Source: Linyphia triangularis (taxonomy: Eukaryota > Arthropoda > Arachnida > Araneae > Linyphiidae). Taken from it: DNA of 64,000 nt. How positions within the stretch are numbered: position 1 is the first letter of the stretch; every line of letters begins with the position of its first letter. Location: positions 9,613,346 through 9,677,345 of the forward strand of contig OZ021725.1 in the NCBI GenBank assembly GCA_963978545.1, read 5' to 3'. The translations under genes were made by a program, and so were the position numbers. Shown piece after piece: positions 29,166 through 40,700 of this stretch. Below the pieces are notes generated by a model that did no database searches, was not told where the DNA came from, and saw nothing but the letters and a program-made list of their open reading frames with translations.

Positions 29166-29981
29166 ATAAGAAATATATTGTCGCGTAATTTTTATAAAAA
29201 ATATATATATAAAATTGAGGAATATGAGATGGTTGCAATAAAAATTTTCATTAATAAACCCTCGAATACATTAAACTGAGCAAGTAAGATAGTGAAAGCA
29301 TCAATTTAAAACTTTTTGGGGTAATACGTAAAGAAAGGTAAGTGTTACATAACGTGCTTTACGCCAACGTTATTTTATTAAGGATCCATTTGCTACATTA
29401 TTTAATAAATGAAATGCTTATCATATGCAGTTGATTTTTGTACAATATGTTTAGTCATAAATAAATTATTTTTAACTAAAAAGAAAATTACATTTAATCT
29501 CGTAACAAAAGAGCCTTACTGACAATGTTTTAGTAAATAAGCTTAACTAACTCTAGGTAGTTAAACATATTAACAAAAACACTCAATAGCTTAAAAAATG
29601 AAACCTATTAATTATTAAATCTTATGATCTCCCATAATTTCCTTATTGTGGTTATAATCTATTTTCTCTAGATGCAATCGGTATTTAATTAAGTTGATTA
29701 CGTTTATTAAAACTTGAAAATTTTATTTTAAACACCAATTAAATTGCATTCTATTAATGAAAAATGACCAGAAATGCTCGGTGAAGCGAAGAATGTAAAC
29801 ATTGTGCTTTTAAATTAAATCATAAAAGTCAATTATTTTCTAATGATTTTTGTTACCGAACAAAATATAAAAGTATACAAGAAGATGGATAATAAAAATC
29901 TTGCTCAAACTTGAACCCGTCGTCTGGATTGTTATGCCACTTAATGTAACCGTTTACGAGCAATGATATAATTCATTCACA
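29166..29981. other. AT-rich spacer, nothing recognised
   Basis: No ORF, RNA gene or repeat termini were found. Confidence 0.5.
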
Positions 29982-30364
29982 CTAGGGGGCTCCCCCACTG
30001 CTCGCTAAAGCTCACCTACCAATTGCAATGAATGCCAATAAATTGCAATTCTAATCCATAAGAAATATTTAAATCTTGCATGTATTAATTATTGCATCAT
30101 CGTAAATATTAAATCAATACATTTTAAATAGGCAATCATTTGTATCTGTAATAAGAAAAACAAAATATAGAGAACCCAAGTTGCTGGCTGTTGCCCGATG
30201 TATTTGTCAAATTTCAAAAGATACATTGTGATTGGCTGGACTGCTGAATTTGGAAATTCGTACATAAAGTACATTTAGAAGATTTGTGATTGGATGTTTG
30301 AAGTCGTTGCCATTCTGCTCAATTCGAATTTGGGTGGCACGCAAGTAATTTATATATATAGAGA
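29982..30364 (-). mobile_element. Small non-autonomous Helitron-like element
   Basis: On the minus strand it starts TCTCTATATATATAAATTAC (30364 downwards) after an A. It ends at 29982 with GTGGGGGAGCCCCCTAG followed by T. The 5' TC, the GC-rich 3' hairpin (GGGGGAGCCCCC) and the CTAG end between A and T are Helitron hallmarks. The interior has no helicase ORF. Confidence 0.75.
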
Positions 30365-32240
30365 TACATCAGTCTTCCAGTGTCGAATATGTGGATACGA
30401 TTAAGTAATTTTTACAGAGTTTTGATAAGAGCTTTTTTTTCTTTAAAGAAATTTGTAACGAACTCCTAAGCATCGATATAAATAAACAATTGGATAGACT
30501 GCTCCGATGGCAACGCGAGGCGAAAAACGCGCCGGCAGAAATATTTGCTTTCCTGCCAATGGGGAGACGATTTCCTGAATCATGGTTAATTACTGTGTTG
30601 CATATAATTGCAACAACAGCGCAAATCGGAAAAATATAAATAATAGTTTTCACCGGCAAGTAAAAAATAGTAATTCAAATACGTTAATGTATTTTTTTTT
30701 TTTTTTCATTATTTATTTTTGAAAAATATCTAAAATGACCCTTTTAACATTGATTGCTAGTAGTTAGTGATTGATCTCTTATATGGCAATTCATATAATA
30801 AATAATATATTTTAAATTCAGATAAAATAGTATTATGATCTTGAATAAAACACTTGATTTATATTTATTTAATCCTTGTTTTTATTCTTTTCCAAGGGCA
30901 TTTGGCAAAGAAATGGGAAAAGAAAGCGAAAACTCTACTTGTTCACTCATTTAATAATTAAAATAATTACTCTGTTTATTTCAAGCACATTTAGTAATTG
31001 TATTAATAAAAAAAAAAGGATGGAATGGAAATTGAAACAATAACTCAAAATGCTAGTGTTCTGTGCTAAATTTATTTAAAACTGCAGACTGCAAAGTTTA
31101 TCAGTTTCTTTATTACTTACGTATTTATTTTAAAAACTAAGTCTTTTTTAACTGTTTTTTGGAGGTCGAAGTCCCACCAAACTGTCGAAAGCAATTTGTA
31201 TTTCAGTTTTATTTCTGTTTACAAATGTAACCCCTGAATTTTAGAGAGAAATTGTCTCTCCTCTTGCAATCGTTTACAAATGCCTGAACTAAATTAATGA
31301 AGTTTATTTAATTTTAATTTATTTAAATGTTTTTATTAAATTAGGAGAAAGTAAAGTGTTTATGTGTCAGGGAGGCACGAGTTTCTTCATAGTTTTCTAA
31401 TTCTCAAATTTCATCTATTAGAATACACTTTATTATTTATTATAAAACGCATTCGAATTTTGCTCTATACTTGTTTGAATGAATTGTTGTATGTTAGACG
31501 GTTTTATTGAGAAAATGTTAAACTGATTAAATTTGTTTCATTGGCATATAATTTTGATTTAGTTTTTAAGCTAAAATGGTACCAAAAGTAATCCAATTGG
31601 TCAATTTTATTTTACAAGAAACCCCAATTTTTATTACTTAATGCACTGCAATTAAGATTTTTTCAGACACCCACTTCAAAATTAATGGATCGAATATATC
31701 CCTTTGACTTGTAATAAACAAGTTTCAAAACCTGTATCTTTAAATTCATAAGTTATATAATAATATTGAGTATGAAATATTAATATAATAGTTTGCCTTT
31801 GAAATTTAAATTGTTTTTTTGTATTACATTAGTAATAGTATAAATGAATTTGTATTTTGAAAACTTATTATTACTGATTTTCTACTGGTTTACTGTATTT
31901 CTTCAATTATCTTTAATTTCTACTTCTAAAATAAATATACTTTTAAAGTCTATTTTCATTTGTTTACTGTATTCTCATAACTTGTAGATAATAATTAATT
32001 TTTAAAACTTTTAATTTATGTAACTTAAAATTTAAAGAATTAAATTCAAATCAATAAAGATAGAACACGTTGACAGATATCGACAGTAACAAATCTCAAA
32101 TGTTTGTTCCAAATATATAAATCCTATACTTAGAATTAATTATGATCTGTTTTATTTATTGGTTAATTTATTTTCTTCAAATATGTTTTACTCTTATTTT
32201 TTTTTTCTTTGCTTGTCAAATATCAAAAGTAACGCGAATA
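30365..32240. other. AT-rich spacer with one family-C terminus at 30474
   Basis: ATCGATATAAATAAACAATT followed by GGATAGACTGCTCCGATGGC (30474-30513) matches one TIR of family C (see 32373). No partner end is obvious. The remainder shows no gene or clear repeat. Confidence 0.45.
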
Positions 32241-32286
32241 TACCATGAAGATCGAAGAATATCCACATTCGCCATACAAATTCCTC

Positions 32287-32376
32287 CATCCAAGCATCTA
32301 GCTTCCGCGGTGGCAATGGCTCGTTTCCCCAGCTTTAAGCAGTCTATCCAGTTGTGTATCTATGTCATCGATATAG
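32287..32376 (-). mobile_element. Family-C terminus abutting the next copy
   Basis: GCAGTCTATCCAGTTGTGTA (32339-32358), ending near ATCGAT 32376, is the inverse of the TIR that starts at 32372. The two make a near-palindromic junction of about 110 bp. Confidence 0.6.
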
Positions 32377-32708
32377 ATAAACAACTGGATAGACTGCTTA
32401 ACGCTGGGAAAATGAAGCCGTTGCCAGATGCAATTGGTGGGATAAAAAATACGGATTGCCGAGGATTGAAAATAAAATTTTGGGTTGTACACAACAGAAA
32501 TGTCAATAGTAGACCTTACTTAGTAATAATGTGCAAAAAAAAAAAAAATATCTACTCTAACGTTTTACAAGGTTTTTCGCATTCTCATCCAACTATTAAA
32601 GTGAACTGTGATTGGTTAATCTTCCCACCAGCTTCGCAATCCCCGGTGCGTTTTTATCTTTTCATTGACAATGAAGCAGTCTATCCAGTTGTTTATCTAT
32701 ATCGATGA
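32372..32708 (+). mobile_element. MITE (family C)
   Basis: The TIRs CATCGATATAGATAAACAAC + TGGATAGACTGCTT and its inverse at 32675-32707 enclose about 270 bp that reappears in part at 48990-49190. The adjacent ATCTATGT and ATCTATAT (left and right) could be an 8-bp TSD, but the local sequence is low in complexity. The 188-codon open frame starting at 32142 runs through the TIRs and an A13 run and is not credible as protein. Confidence 0.65.
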
Positions 32709-33223
32709 TCTATATCGATGCTTCTAAGGGCCTTTATTATACAGAGCTACTTGAGAGTGGCGAACACAAGTCACCGCTTCAGTCGCTTAGATAGGCCACT
32801 CAAAGTGAAACATGCCATCCTATGGAGCTTATTATAACCTTTCTTATAGTAACTAATCCATAACAAATAATCAAGACGAGCTTCGGCAAAAATCCATTCA
32901 TTTCATCCGCAAGGAACTGCTCCGAGACGACGTCGAAGTGTGAAAAGACAGTTATCATCATCAAGAAATGAGACGTCGGCGAGACGTCAGGCAGGTGAGA
33001 CGGATCACTGGACCGTGGCGAGACAGAGTTTCAAAGGTATGGGGGGAGGGAGGGGGGGACACGAGACATCAATTGAGGGATGGACATCTTAGTCAACTGG
33101 AATACAGATTAGGGTACTTGGATGACTTTGTTGTTGTTGTTGATGACTTATTTGTATAATGTTCAATGAGAACTGGCTCGTGTCGAAATGGCTTCAGAAA
33201 AGAAAGTAAGATTTTTTAAAAGG
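32709..33223. other. Unassigned spacer
   Basis: It is somewhat less AT-rich around 32940-33070, with a G-rich patch (33040-33058) and a GTT microsatellite at 33128. The 63-codon open frame at 32968 ends in poly-V from that microsatellite. No gene is assigned. Confidence 0.4.
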
Positions 33224-33231
33224 GTATGTTA

Positions 33232-33777
33232 TAGAGGTCGGAAATATCGATCAAAATAAATATCGATACTATATCGTTACATAGGAAAAAATATCGAATA
33301 AATATCGATGTATCGATACATGATTTTTTATTTTTTTTATTTGATTTTCAATTTTGCCAGAAACAAAGTTTTTTAGGGCAAATTTCTACTTTTCATGATT
33401 GCCTTTATGTAAGGTGACTATTTTTTCAACTGAAATGTATCTGTTGCAGAAAAAAAAAATATATTTTCACTTAATTGGGTGCAGTGATTTTAAGAAAAAT
33501 TTAGATAATTTTCAATAGCTTTTAAGTGTATGGCAAAATACTGAACATTGGTGCCATTTTAAGTATCTCTCATCTAAGTCCAAACTTCAGTTTTAAGTTT
33601 TTGAAAAGGGAATGAAGAAAATCGAAAAAACACGTCGAACTACAAAACGATCACCAAAAAACTAAAAATATTTGAAAATATCGATATATTGGTGATTTTT
33701 ATTGATATTTTTAATATCGATAATTTTTTAGAAATATCGATAAAAATATCGTCGTATTGATATATCGCCGACCTCTA
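33232..33777 (+). mobile_element. hAT-like MITE (family A), copy 3, best preserved
   Basis: It is 546 bp with TAGAGGTCGG...CCGACCTCTA. A perfect 8-bp duplication GTATGTTA lies at 33224-33231 and 33778-33785. It also shows the intact CGATACTATATCG site into which the BEL element inserted in copy 1. The interior consists of ATATCGAT words near both ends and an AATTTTGCCAGAAACAAAG core. Confidence 0.92.
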
Positions 33778-33785
33778 GTATGTTA

Positions 33786-36169
33786 GCTTCTCCCTATTCC
33801 ACGCACCTTATGCTTCGAATTTTCGAGCGGCAAAATTGACAGGAGTATCACTTTAAAATATTTTAATTTTTAAATTAGGAGCAACAACAGCAATCAAAGA
33901 ACTTCAACTAAATTTAAAAAGAAAAGACGATTTTTTAAAAAAGTTCTTCAATCTTAACTAACCTACAGCGGTATTGGAAACAAGTGTTCTTGGGAAGATT
34001 GACCAATCCATGCCTTAATTCGATCATCGTTCCAAACTACACGATTCATTAAAAAAAAAAAAAAAAAATCATAAATAAACTTGTCAAACCATCACAAAAT
34101 ATATTTTTTTATCCCTCCATTCTTTCCTATAAAAATATATTTCGATTTTAAAACCCTGCCATCAACATTTCAAAACTTCCACTATATTTTGAATCCACCT
34201 GGGCGAAATTGGCCAAGATCCGTAGCAACGGTCAGTGTACAATGGCAAACATCCGGATTGGCCAGTGTTGAGAGATATTGGCGAACTTATTTGTGCTAGT
34301 GGGTAAATTATTGAGAAAAAAAAAAATAAAGCTTAATAAAGAAACGCCCAGTTCTTTTCTTTTTGAAATTTGTTAAGAAGTATTGAAGTCATTTAAGTAA
34401 TACCAATTAAAATTATTAAGAATATTTAAAATTCAAATCACATATGATATAGTTAAATGTTACTTGAAAGCCTCAGCTGCGCGTCAGAACGGGCATTCAT
34501 CCGGTTTGACCATTTCAAAGGACAAAGGGAATTAGTTTAACGGATTTGTATCGCCAAAGGTCGACGGAATAATACGTAAGTACCCAAAATTTACTTTTAT
34601 ACACATACTTTTTTTATAACCACATAAATAAGGAATAGAACTCATAGTATATCGAATACATAACACATTAATTTTCAAATTTAGCATGTCGATGTTTATT
34701 GGCACTTCTAAAAATTAAAAGAGTAGAACACTTTTTTTTTTTTTGTAAGATGTCATTTTTTTTAGACACAAAATGTTACAAAACAGAAGTGAACAAATTA
34801 TGAATTTAAGAAGTATACCTGAACTCACACTTAATAATCCCTTTTCAAGAAAGACATAATGTATTTCCAAGATAAAAAATTTAAAAACGACGTTCTTTTT
34901 TTTGTTTTTTGCCGAACCCTATCTTTTATCTTAAATATTATAGAAAAAAAAAACTATGTAAAAAGGATAAATAAAATACATTCCTGAATATAAAACAGAT
35001 TCCAAAAATGTGTCAGACTTCTTCCAAAACGGCAAAATGTCACAAAATAATAATAATAATAATAAAAAAAAAGTCAACGTAGAAGTGCTCAACAAGTGAC
35101 CATTGCCAAAGTCACGCATGGAATACCTTTCCGAAATAACGATGAGAATAGGATTCAGTCCGTGACGTCAATTACAAAATAAAACAAAAAATTCTTTTCA
35201 ATCATACTTTGTTGCTAAAGTTTGTTCCTCAACAAATCATCCCTGCCGCATGGTTAAATCTTTTTATTTATTTTATTTCCCACCCAGTGTGCTTTCTAAT
35301 GATAATTTACTGACTGAAATTTTGAAGAGGGACAAATTGGAATGGCTAGCTCGTTAGGCTTAGCAGGAATTTCCGTTTCCGCTATTTTCTTTGCCGAAGC
35401 GGTAGCGTTACCTTTTGTAGCGAAACTGGGTTTTTCCCGATGACAATTGGTTCATTAAATGAGAAAAAAAAAAAAAAGTAAACCTACAGAAAAGCATTCA
35501 TAACATGGTCAATGTTTACATAATTTTTTTTCTGTGAAATGTAATTTTAATATGTAACAGAACAATCTTTGTATGTGACGTCACAGGTCAATTGCTATAT
35601 GACGTCACGACGACCATGTTTGTTATTGTTCGTTTTTAGAATTTCAAGTTACAATTTTTCACATTTTAAGCAAATTTTATAAAATAAGAGTTTTATATTT
35701 TGACAATTAAATGTTTAAGACAATTTTCAAAGTTCAAACAAAAGCGATTAAGAATAAGAACGATTTAAAAAAAAAAATACGTACCTCCAAATTGGATCAC
35801 TGTCTTTTTCGTATTATTTTGAACATAAGTAAATAAAAAAAGTATTTTTCTAAAGGTATGTTGCGATTGGTCACCAGCATATAACAAGTGTTGCCATACA
35901 ACGCAACCCCACTCCTAAATCCTCTCTACATCTATTGGTATATAATTTATGCATATCTTAACTAATTTTGAGGCTGATATTGAAAAATTTACGTTTTTTT
36001 CACCAAAAAAAAAAAACCGGTTCAAACGAGTTGGATCAAAATAGCTGTGGTTCTACCTTTAAGGTATTCTACCCCCCCCCCGACATTTTCGTAAAAATCC
36101 ATTACAGCGTAAGAAATTGACAAAACGAAAGTCTTTAACTTACAATTATCTTGACTTTAGCATTGCCCA
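33786..36169. other. AT-rich spacer, mostly unassigned
   Basis: A segment at about 33955-34050 is the inverse of 39470-39560 (CGTTCCAAACTACACGATTC / GAATCGTGTAATTTGGAACG-like), giving a two-copy repeat N. TGACGTCA occurs at 35576 and 35600. An AAT run lies at 35047-35064. No open frame looks coding and no complete transposon was recognised. Confidence 0.45.
35576..35607. promoter_or_regulatory. Two CRE-type TGACGTCA palindromes, 24 bp apart
   Basis: Both octamers are perfect. No promoter or gene is recognised next to them, so they may be chance or part of an unidentified transposon end. Confidence 0.25.
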
Positions 36170-36391
36170 AATAGCGACTGTTCCTCCTCCATTTTACTTT
36201 TCCAAAGAAGAAGAATGAATTGATTATTGCCAAAGATATCGATATACTGTCCGATTTTTCAAACCAATGAAAATATAAAAACCAAAACGGTAAAAATAAT
36301 ATCAATCCATGACAAATTTAAATGCAGTAATCAGTACTATAGTGAAATTAAAAATTGTGCGATGTTCCACACCTCTAGTTTACTTTGTGTA
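36170..36391 (-). repeat. Repeat B, 5' fragment reversed
   Basis: The right edge GTGCGATGTTCCACACCTCT + AGT is the inverse of the family-B start. GAAAATATAAAAACCAAAAC is also the inverse of a B block. The rest of the element is absent. Confidence 0.65.
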
Positions 36392-36558
36392 ACTGTCACT
36401 GTGTTTGGTATGAATGCCGTACACTAGCCAATATTATCTGCTAGTGTTTGGCATATCTATAGTAAACTTTTCTAATCAACTTATTTCATTTTCAAGTATA
36501 AAAAATCTTGAAACACGACATTAAGAGACGACACAATATCACATGAAAAACACTTAGA

Positions 36559-37280
36559 ACTAGGGGTGTGGAACATCGCACAGCTTTCAATTACACTGTG
36601 TTGCTAATGTTGATTTGTGTAATTTATAATTTTTATATTTTCATCAATCGCTTAGAAAAAATTGCCAGTTTGGCGATAATTCTTATATGGGTCCTACAGA
36701 TGAAAAAAAAAAAAAAAAAAAATCGCCAAAATGGTGTTTTTGGCGATATACTTTTCGAAAATTCCTTTATTATCCTTTGTTATAAGTGAAACTGAGGAGA
36801 GGAGAAAAAACAATCGTTGATGTGCTATGTTCAAGCAAAGAGGACTCTGTATTGAAGGTATTCGTTTTTCAACTTCTTAAGCCATAACGCATTTTTACGA
36901 GAATTTCGGAGGTGGGGATGTTTAGAACACTTTACGAGGCATTATCACAGCAATTTTTATCAAAATCGTCAGAACCGTTTTTTAGCAATCATTGAAAAAC
37001 ATGATTTTTCAATGGCAGCTACCTTATGCGCATGCGAGATTTTGACGAAAACCTTAATGGTAGGTCCTCACCAATCTGCTCACCAAATTGGAACATCGTA
37101 GGTCAATTTGTTCATGAGTTATGCTGACCACGTACAGACAGACATACATTTTTTCTAGATCACTTTTTTAAGATCAGGATGTTCCAAAACGTAGAGATAT
37201 GCAAAAAAAAAAATTTTTTTTTTTTGACCGAATGCTATACTTTCATTACCCTATGTATACATATGGGTAATTGAAAGTAA
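36559..37280 (+). repeat. Repeat B, copy 2
   Basis: This full-length copy starts ACTAGGGGTGTGGAACATCG and ends with the palindrome CCCTATGTATACATATGGGT + AATTGAAAGTAA. An A19 run near 36703 replaces the variable A-rich patch. It is non-coding. Confidence 0.85.
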
Positions 37281-38643
37281 AAATAAAAGACCTACCTCTC
37301 AAAGTTCATTTGTAGCAGTTTCGGCCTGCGACAGCTTTTTCTCCGGCCCGCCGGCAGTACAGAAGAGCAAAAATCAAATTTTGCGGAAATAATTTTAATT
37401 TCTCTACAATAGTATGTGTTTATTTCTAAAAACAGCGTTTTCCATTAAGAGGCCCGCGTAAGTAAGTCTAAAAATTCTTTTTTTTTTCCTGAGACTGCCA
37501 ACGAGAAAAAATAAAAAAGCAATAGTTTGAATTATTACCAATGGCGCATTCCTTCGCATTGCTTAGTTTTGTACTTATGATACCCTACCCCCTTGATTCG
37601 TGAATGGCACAATTCGATTTCTGCTTTTCTGAATATGATGAGAAAGAGTTGGGTGTTTTAATGCATACTGGCCTCTTTTGTTTTGACGTGAAAAGAAGTA
37701 TCGTGATCTCTATGACTCCAGTGCAATAATGGCGTCGAAGACTAGTTTTAAACGCAAAGTAGATAAAGAAAAGCGGATCGGCCGTCATCGTCTCGCAATT
37801 AACTTCGACTAAAATGGAAGATTTAGGAGGTATGGTTTAAATATCTTTATTGATTATGAGTTTATGTTAAGTGACATTGTTATATTGTCACAAAAGATTA
37901 ACTTTTTTTATGACTTTGAGTTACAATGTAAAGAAAATTATTTTTTTAATTATTTGAAAGAGGAATCAAATATCAATTGTTATTTTATTAATATAAAAAA
38001 GTTAAATTATTGTTTCAGTTTTCAAAATTGTTTTATATAGTTGAATTTTTAGTAATTATCACATTTCTAACATTGAACATAGGTAGTAAAGCAATATATT
38101 TATTGGCGTATTCGGTATAAATATGCGGCCTGTGGAAAGTTCCAACATAAGTCATGCGGCCCGTCTATAAAAGTTAGTGGCGAACGCTGGTTTAGATAAA
38201 AAAAAAAAGAAAAAAAAAGAAGAAGAAATGAAAGAAATGGATTCGAATTTTAAACAGGAGCAAAAGATTTCAATTTAAAAAAATAAGTTATAACCAGAAA
38301 ATTAACAGATGATATCGTATGGAGACAAAGGTATTGAAAAAGTTATTCTGACGTATTTTCGCGCTGCTAAAATCAAACAATGTTCGATTTTGTAAACAGC
38401 GAAAACGGAGCACGGCTGAACAATGGGGTCTTTTTACTTATTTGATTTGAAATATTTTTGACTTACAGAAAAAAAAATTAATCTTTATTATGATCATTAC
38501 TAAACAAGATATCTTAGAATGTTTTTTAAGTGAATTTTTAAGATCTGCGTCTGGAGGTAAAGATTCTTTACGGTAATGTGTAAATGAGCAACATTACTTT
38601 GAAATGTATACTCAGAAATGTACACTTTGAAAATACTCGGATT
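37281..38643. other. Spacer, nothing assigned
   Basis: GGCCCGCCGGCAG (37347) and GCGGCCTGTGG/GCGGCCCG (38124 and 38155) suggest old repeat debris. No gene or defined element could be bounded. Confidence 0.4.
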
Positions 38644-38657
38644 TAGAATATCTTGAG

Positions 38658-38821
38658 TTGGTTGGTTTGTACGCTCAACGACCTATTTTTATGCACAATA
38701 ACGGCTAATAAGGCCGGGACCTACAGCTTAACGTAGATTCCGAATCACAACGGACATCCATGCCTAACGTGGGATTCGAACCCGGCACCTTTGGCATGCG
38801 AGGCCAGAGCGCTAACCCCCA
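38658..38821 (-). mobile_element. tRNA-Ala-like SINE
   Basis: The minus strand reads GGGGTTAGCGCTCTGGCCTC (A box), a CTCGCAT loop (CGC, Ala-like), GGGTTCGAATCCC (B box), and ends ACAAACCAACCAAC. The flanking TAGAATATCTTGAG (38644-38657) and TAGAATATCTTGGG (38822-38835) form a 14-bp target duplication with one mismatch. It shares an AACC tail with the Arg-like SINE but has a different head and body. Confidence 0.88.
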
Positions 38822-38835
38822 TAGAATATCTTGGG

Positions 38836-39984
38836 TCTGTAGAGAAAAGAATTGATCGCCAAAAGTTGATTTTTTCTTCTTGTGTTAAGTTGACAAGGTT
38901 CTTGTACTTAAACAAACTACACCAAAAGTTGACAAGGCTCTTCTTGAGATCTCCTTCAGTAAACAAAAATTAGACAAAGTTATAATTTAATAATTTACGA
39001 TATTTATGACGTAATAACTTTTCCAAATGGGCTTGGTTTGGAAAAGAATGGGACTCATTGGTTCGAGGCAAAAAAAACCTAACTGTTAATTTCGTCGCTC
39101 AGTGAAATAGATACCTGATAAAAAAAAAAAAAAAAAAGATAAAAAAAAAAATTCCCTGTAGAGCAGATCAAAGAGAAATTGATGAATATAATATACTGAA
39201 TCGCAGCATAGAAATGAAGTTTTCTGAAAAACTTGTACCATTTGGCGACATTCAATGACTGAAATCGTTTCCTGTTAAGGTTAAAAACACAAAATCCTGC
39301 TTATTTGTATTTTTTTTTTTTTAATAAAAACAAATGTTGCCAAAATGGCGAGTTTGGCGACGCTCTTGGCGATAAAACTTGCCACCAATTATCAGAATTC
39401 AAATTTATTTGCCACCAAAAGATAAGAATTTCTATAGTAACCATATGGCATTTTGACATGGTTGTTTAATTAGAAAATCGTGTAATTTGGAACGATGGTA
39501 GAGTTTCGGCATGGATTAGCCAATCTTGAAGGAACAACTGTTTTCAATATTGGCCAATATAGCTGTGCAACCTGGGTTTCTGTCGATTTTCTTATAATCG
39601 TACTAATATTATCGAGCTGATACATAACATGTCTGTTTATATGGGATTTCACCACGACAAGACCTATCATTTGGCATATCACACGTGCCTGTATTAGATT
39701 TTGTTTTGTCTGGGAATGTTGAACTTAAACAGACGTATAGCTACAGTCTTTGTATTAGCTCCTCACTACAACACGGCAGCATAACATCGCCAATTCCGAT
39801 ATTGTAGACCTGCCGTTGGTAAGGTTCTTGGCCAATCTCGCTCAATGCTGGGTAAAATACATTGGAGGTTTTGAAATGCCCATGCACAGTTTTAAAATAA
39901 AACTATTTTCTTTATAAAAAAGGACGGAGAGCATAAAAATATGTTTTGTGTTTTTTTTTTTTTTAATTGCTTTTATTGTAAAAA
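38836..39984. other. Spacer with repeat N and a satellite-like segment
   Basis: 39470-39560 is the inverse of repeat N at 33955-34050. 39675-39760 (…TTTTGTTTTGTCTGGGAATG, TTGAAC, CAGACG, CTACAGTCTTT) resembles a diverged single copy of the 194-bp satellite unit. An A18 run lies at 39121. No gene was seen. Confidence 0.5.
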
Positions 39985-40700
39985 TAATCAAACCCATTAA
40001 AACAAAGTTTTTAATATAAATCCTTTATGTGCATTGCCAATTCTTATATTCATTAACACAGCGCCGATTCTGTAAACAGCGTGTTCTTGACGTTTTGCAT
40101 CTAATTTTGAATCTCAAAAACATTTCTATCAGCAAAATGTGCGGAAAACTATGTTTCAAAATTTATTTATTAAAAATGAACGTGACTTTATACACTCACA
40201 TCCAAGTACAGTCAACTCGCCATAACTCGAAGTCTCATAAGTCGAATATTCGTTCATCTCGAAGTTTTCATTAAGTCCCAAGAATGTGACTTGAATATAA
40301 AATAACTTCTGATGACTCGAACTTCGGATAACTCGAAGAATTTGGTCATTCCCTTGAACTTCGAGTTATAGCGAGCTAACTGTACCTGCAATTTATTCTG
40401 ATTAATACAATTTTATTGCTTTTTTATTAAAAAAAAATTGGCAACAGGAAAGAGTTTTTTTAATTGGTCGGTTAAGTGCTAATTTAGAGCGATTGGATGA
40501 CGGCAATTCGGCTTATTAGTATTCCGTAAAAGCGACCTTTTAGTGACAGTGTCGGCACCAAAATTTGATAGAATGCATTGCCATCAACATCGAATCTATC
40601 TGCCAAGTTTCAGCCCGATTGGATAACGGCAAGGGGGTTAATTAGGCCTCCGCAGATTTGCCCGCCATCGACATAACCAGCCACACACCCACTCTAAATT
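39985..40700 (+). repeat. Repeat E copy 2, interrupted by a pogo-like MITE
   Basis: It has the E blocks TTAATATAAATCCTTTATGT, AACATTTCTATCAGCAAAAT, TTGGCAACAGGAAAGAG, TTTCAGCCCGATTGGATAAC, and an end near CATCGACATAACCAGCCACA. It is the most complete copy and is split at 40209-40382. Confidence 0.8.
40209..40382. mobile_element. 174-bp mariner/pogo-like MITE
   Basis: The termini CAGTCAACTCGCCATAACTC and, inverted, CAGTTAGCTCGCTATAACTC continue with GAAGT; 22 of 25 bases match. TA flanks both ends (40207-40208 and 40383-40384). ACTCGAA-type repeats inside resemble pogo/Tigger MITEs. Confidence 0.85.

Noticed and set aside
32142..32708. 188-codon open frame
   Set aside because: It runs through a T-rich stretch, an inverted pair of MITE ends and an A13 run. 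There is no motif and no conservation in the partial copy at 48972.
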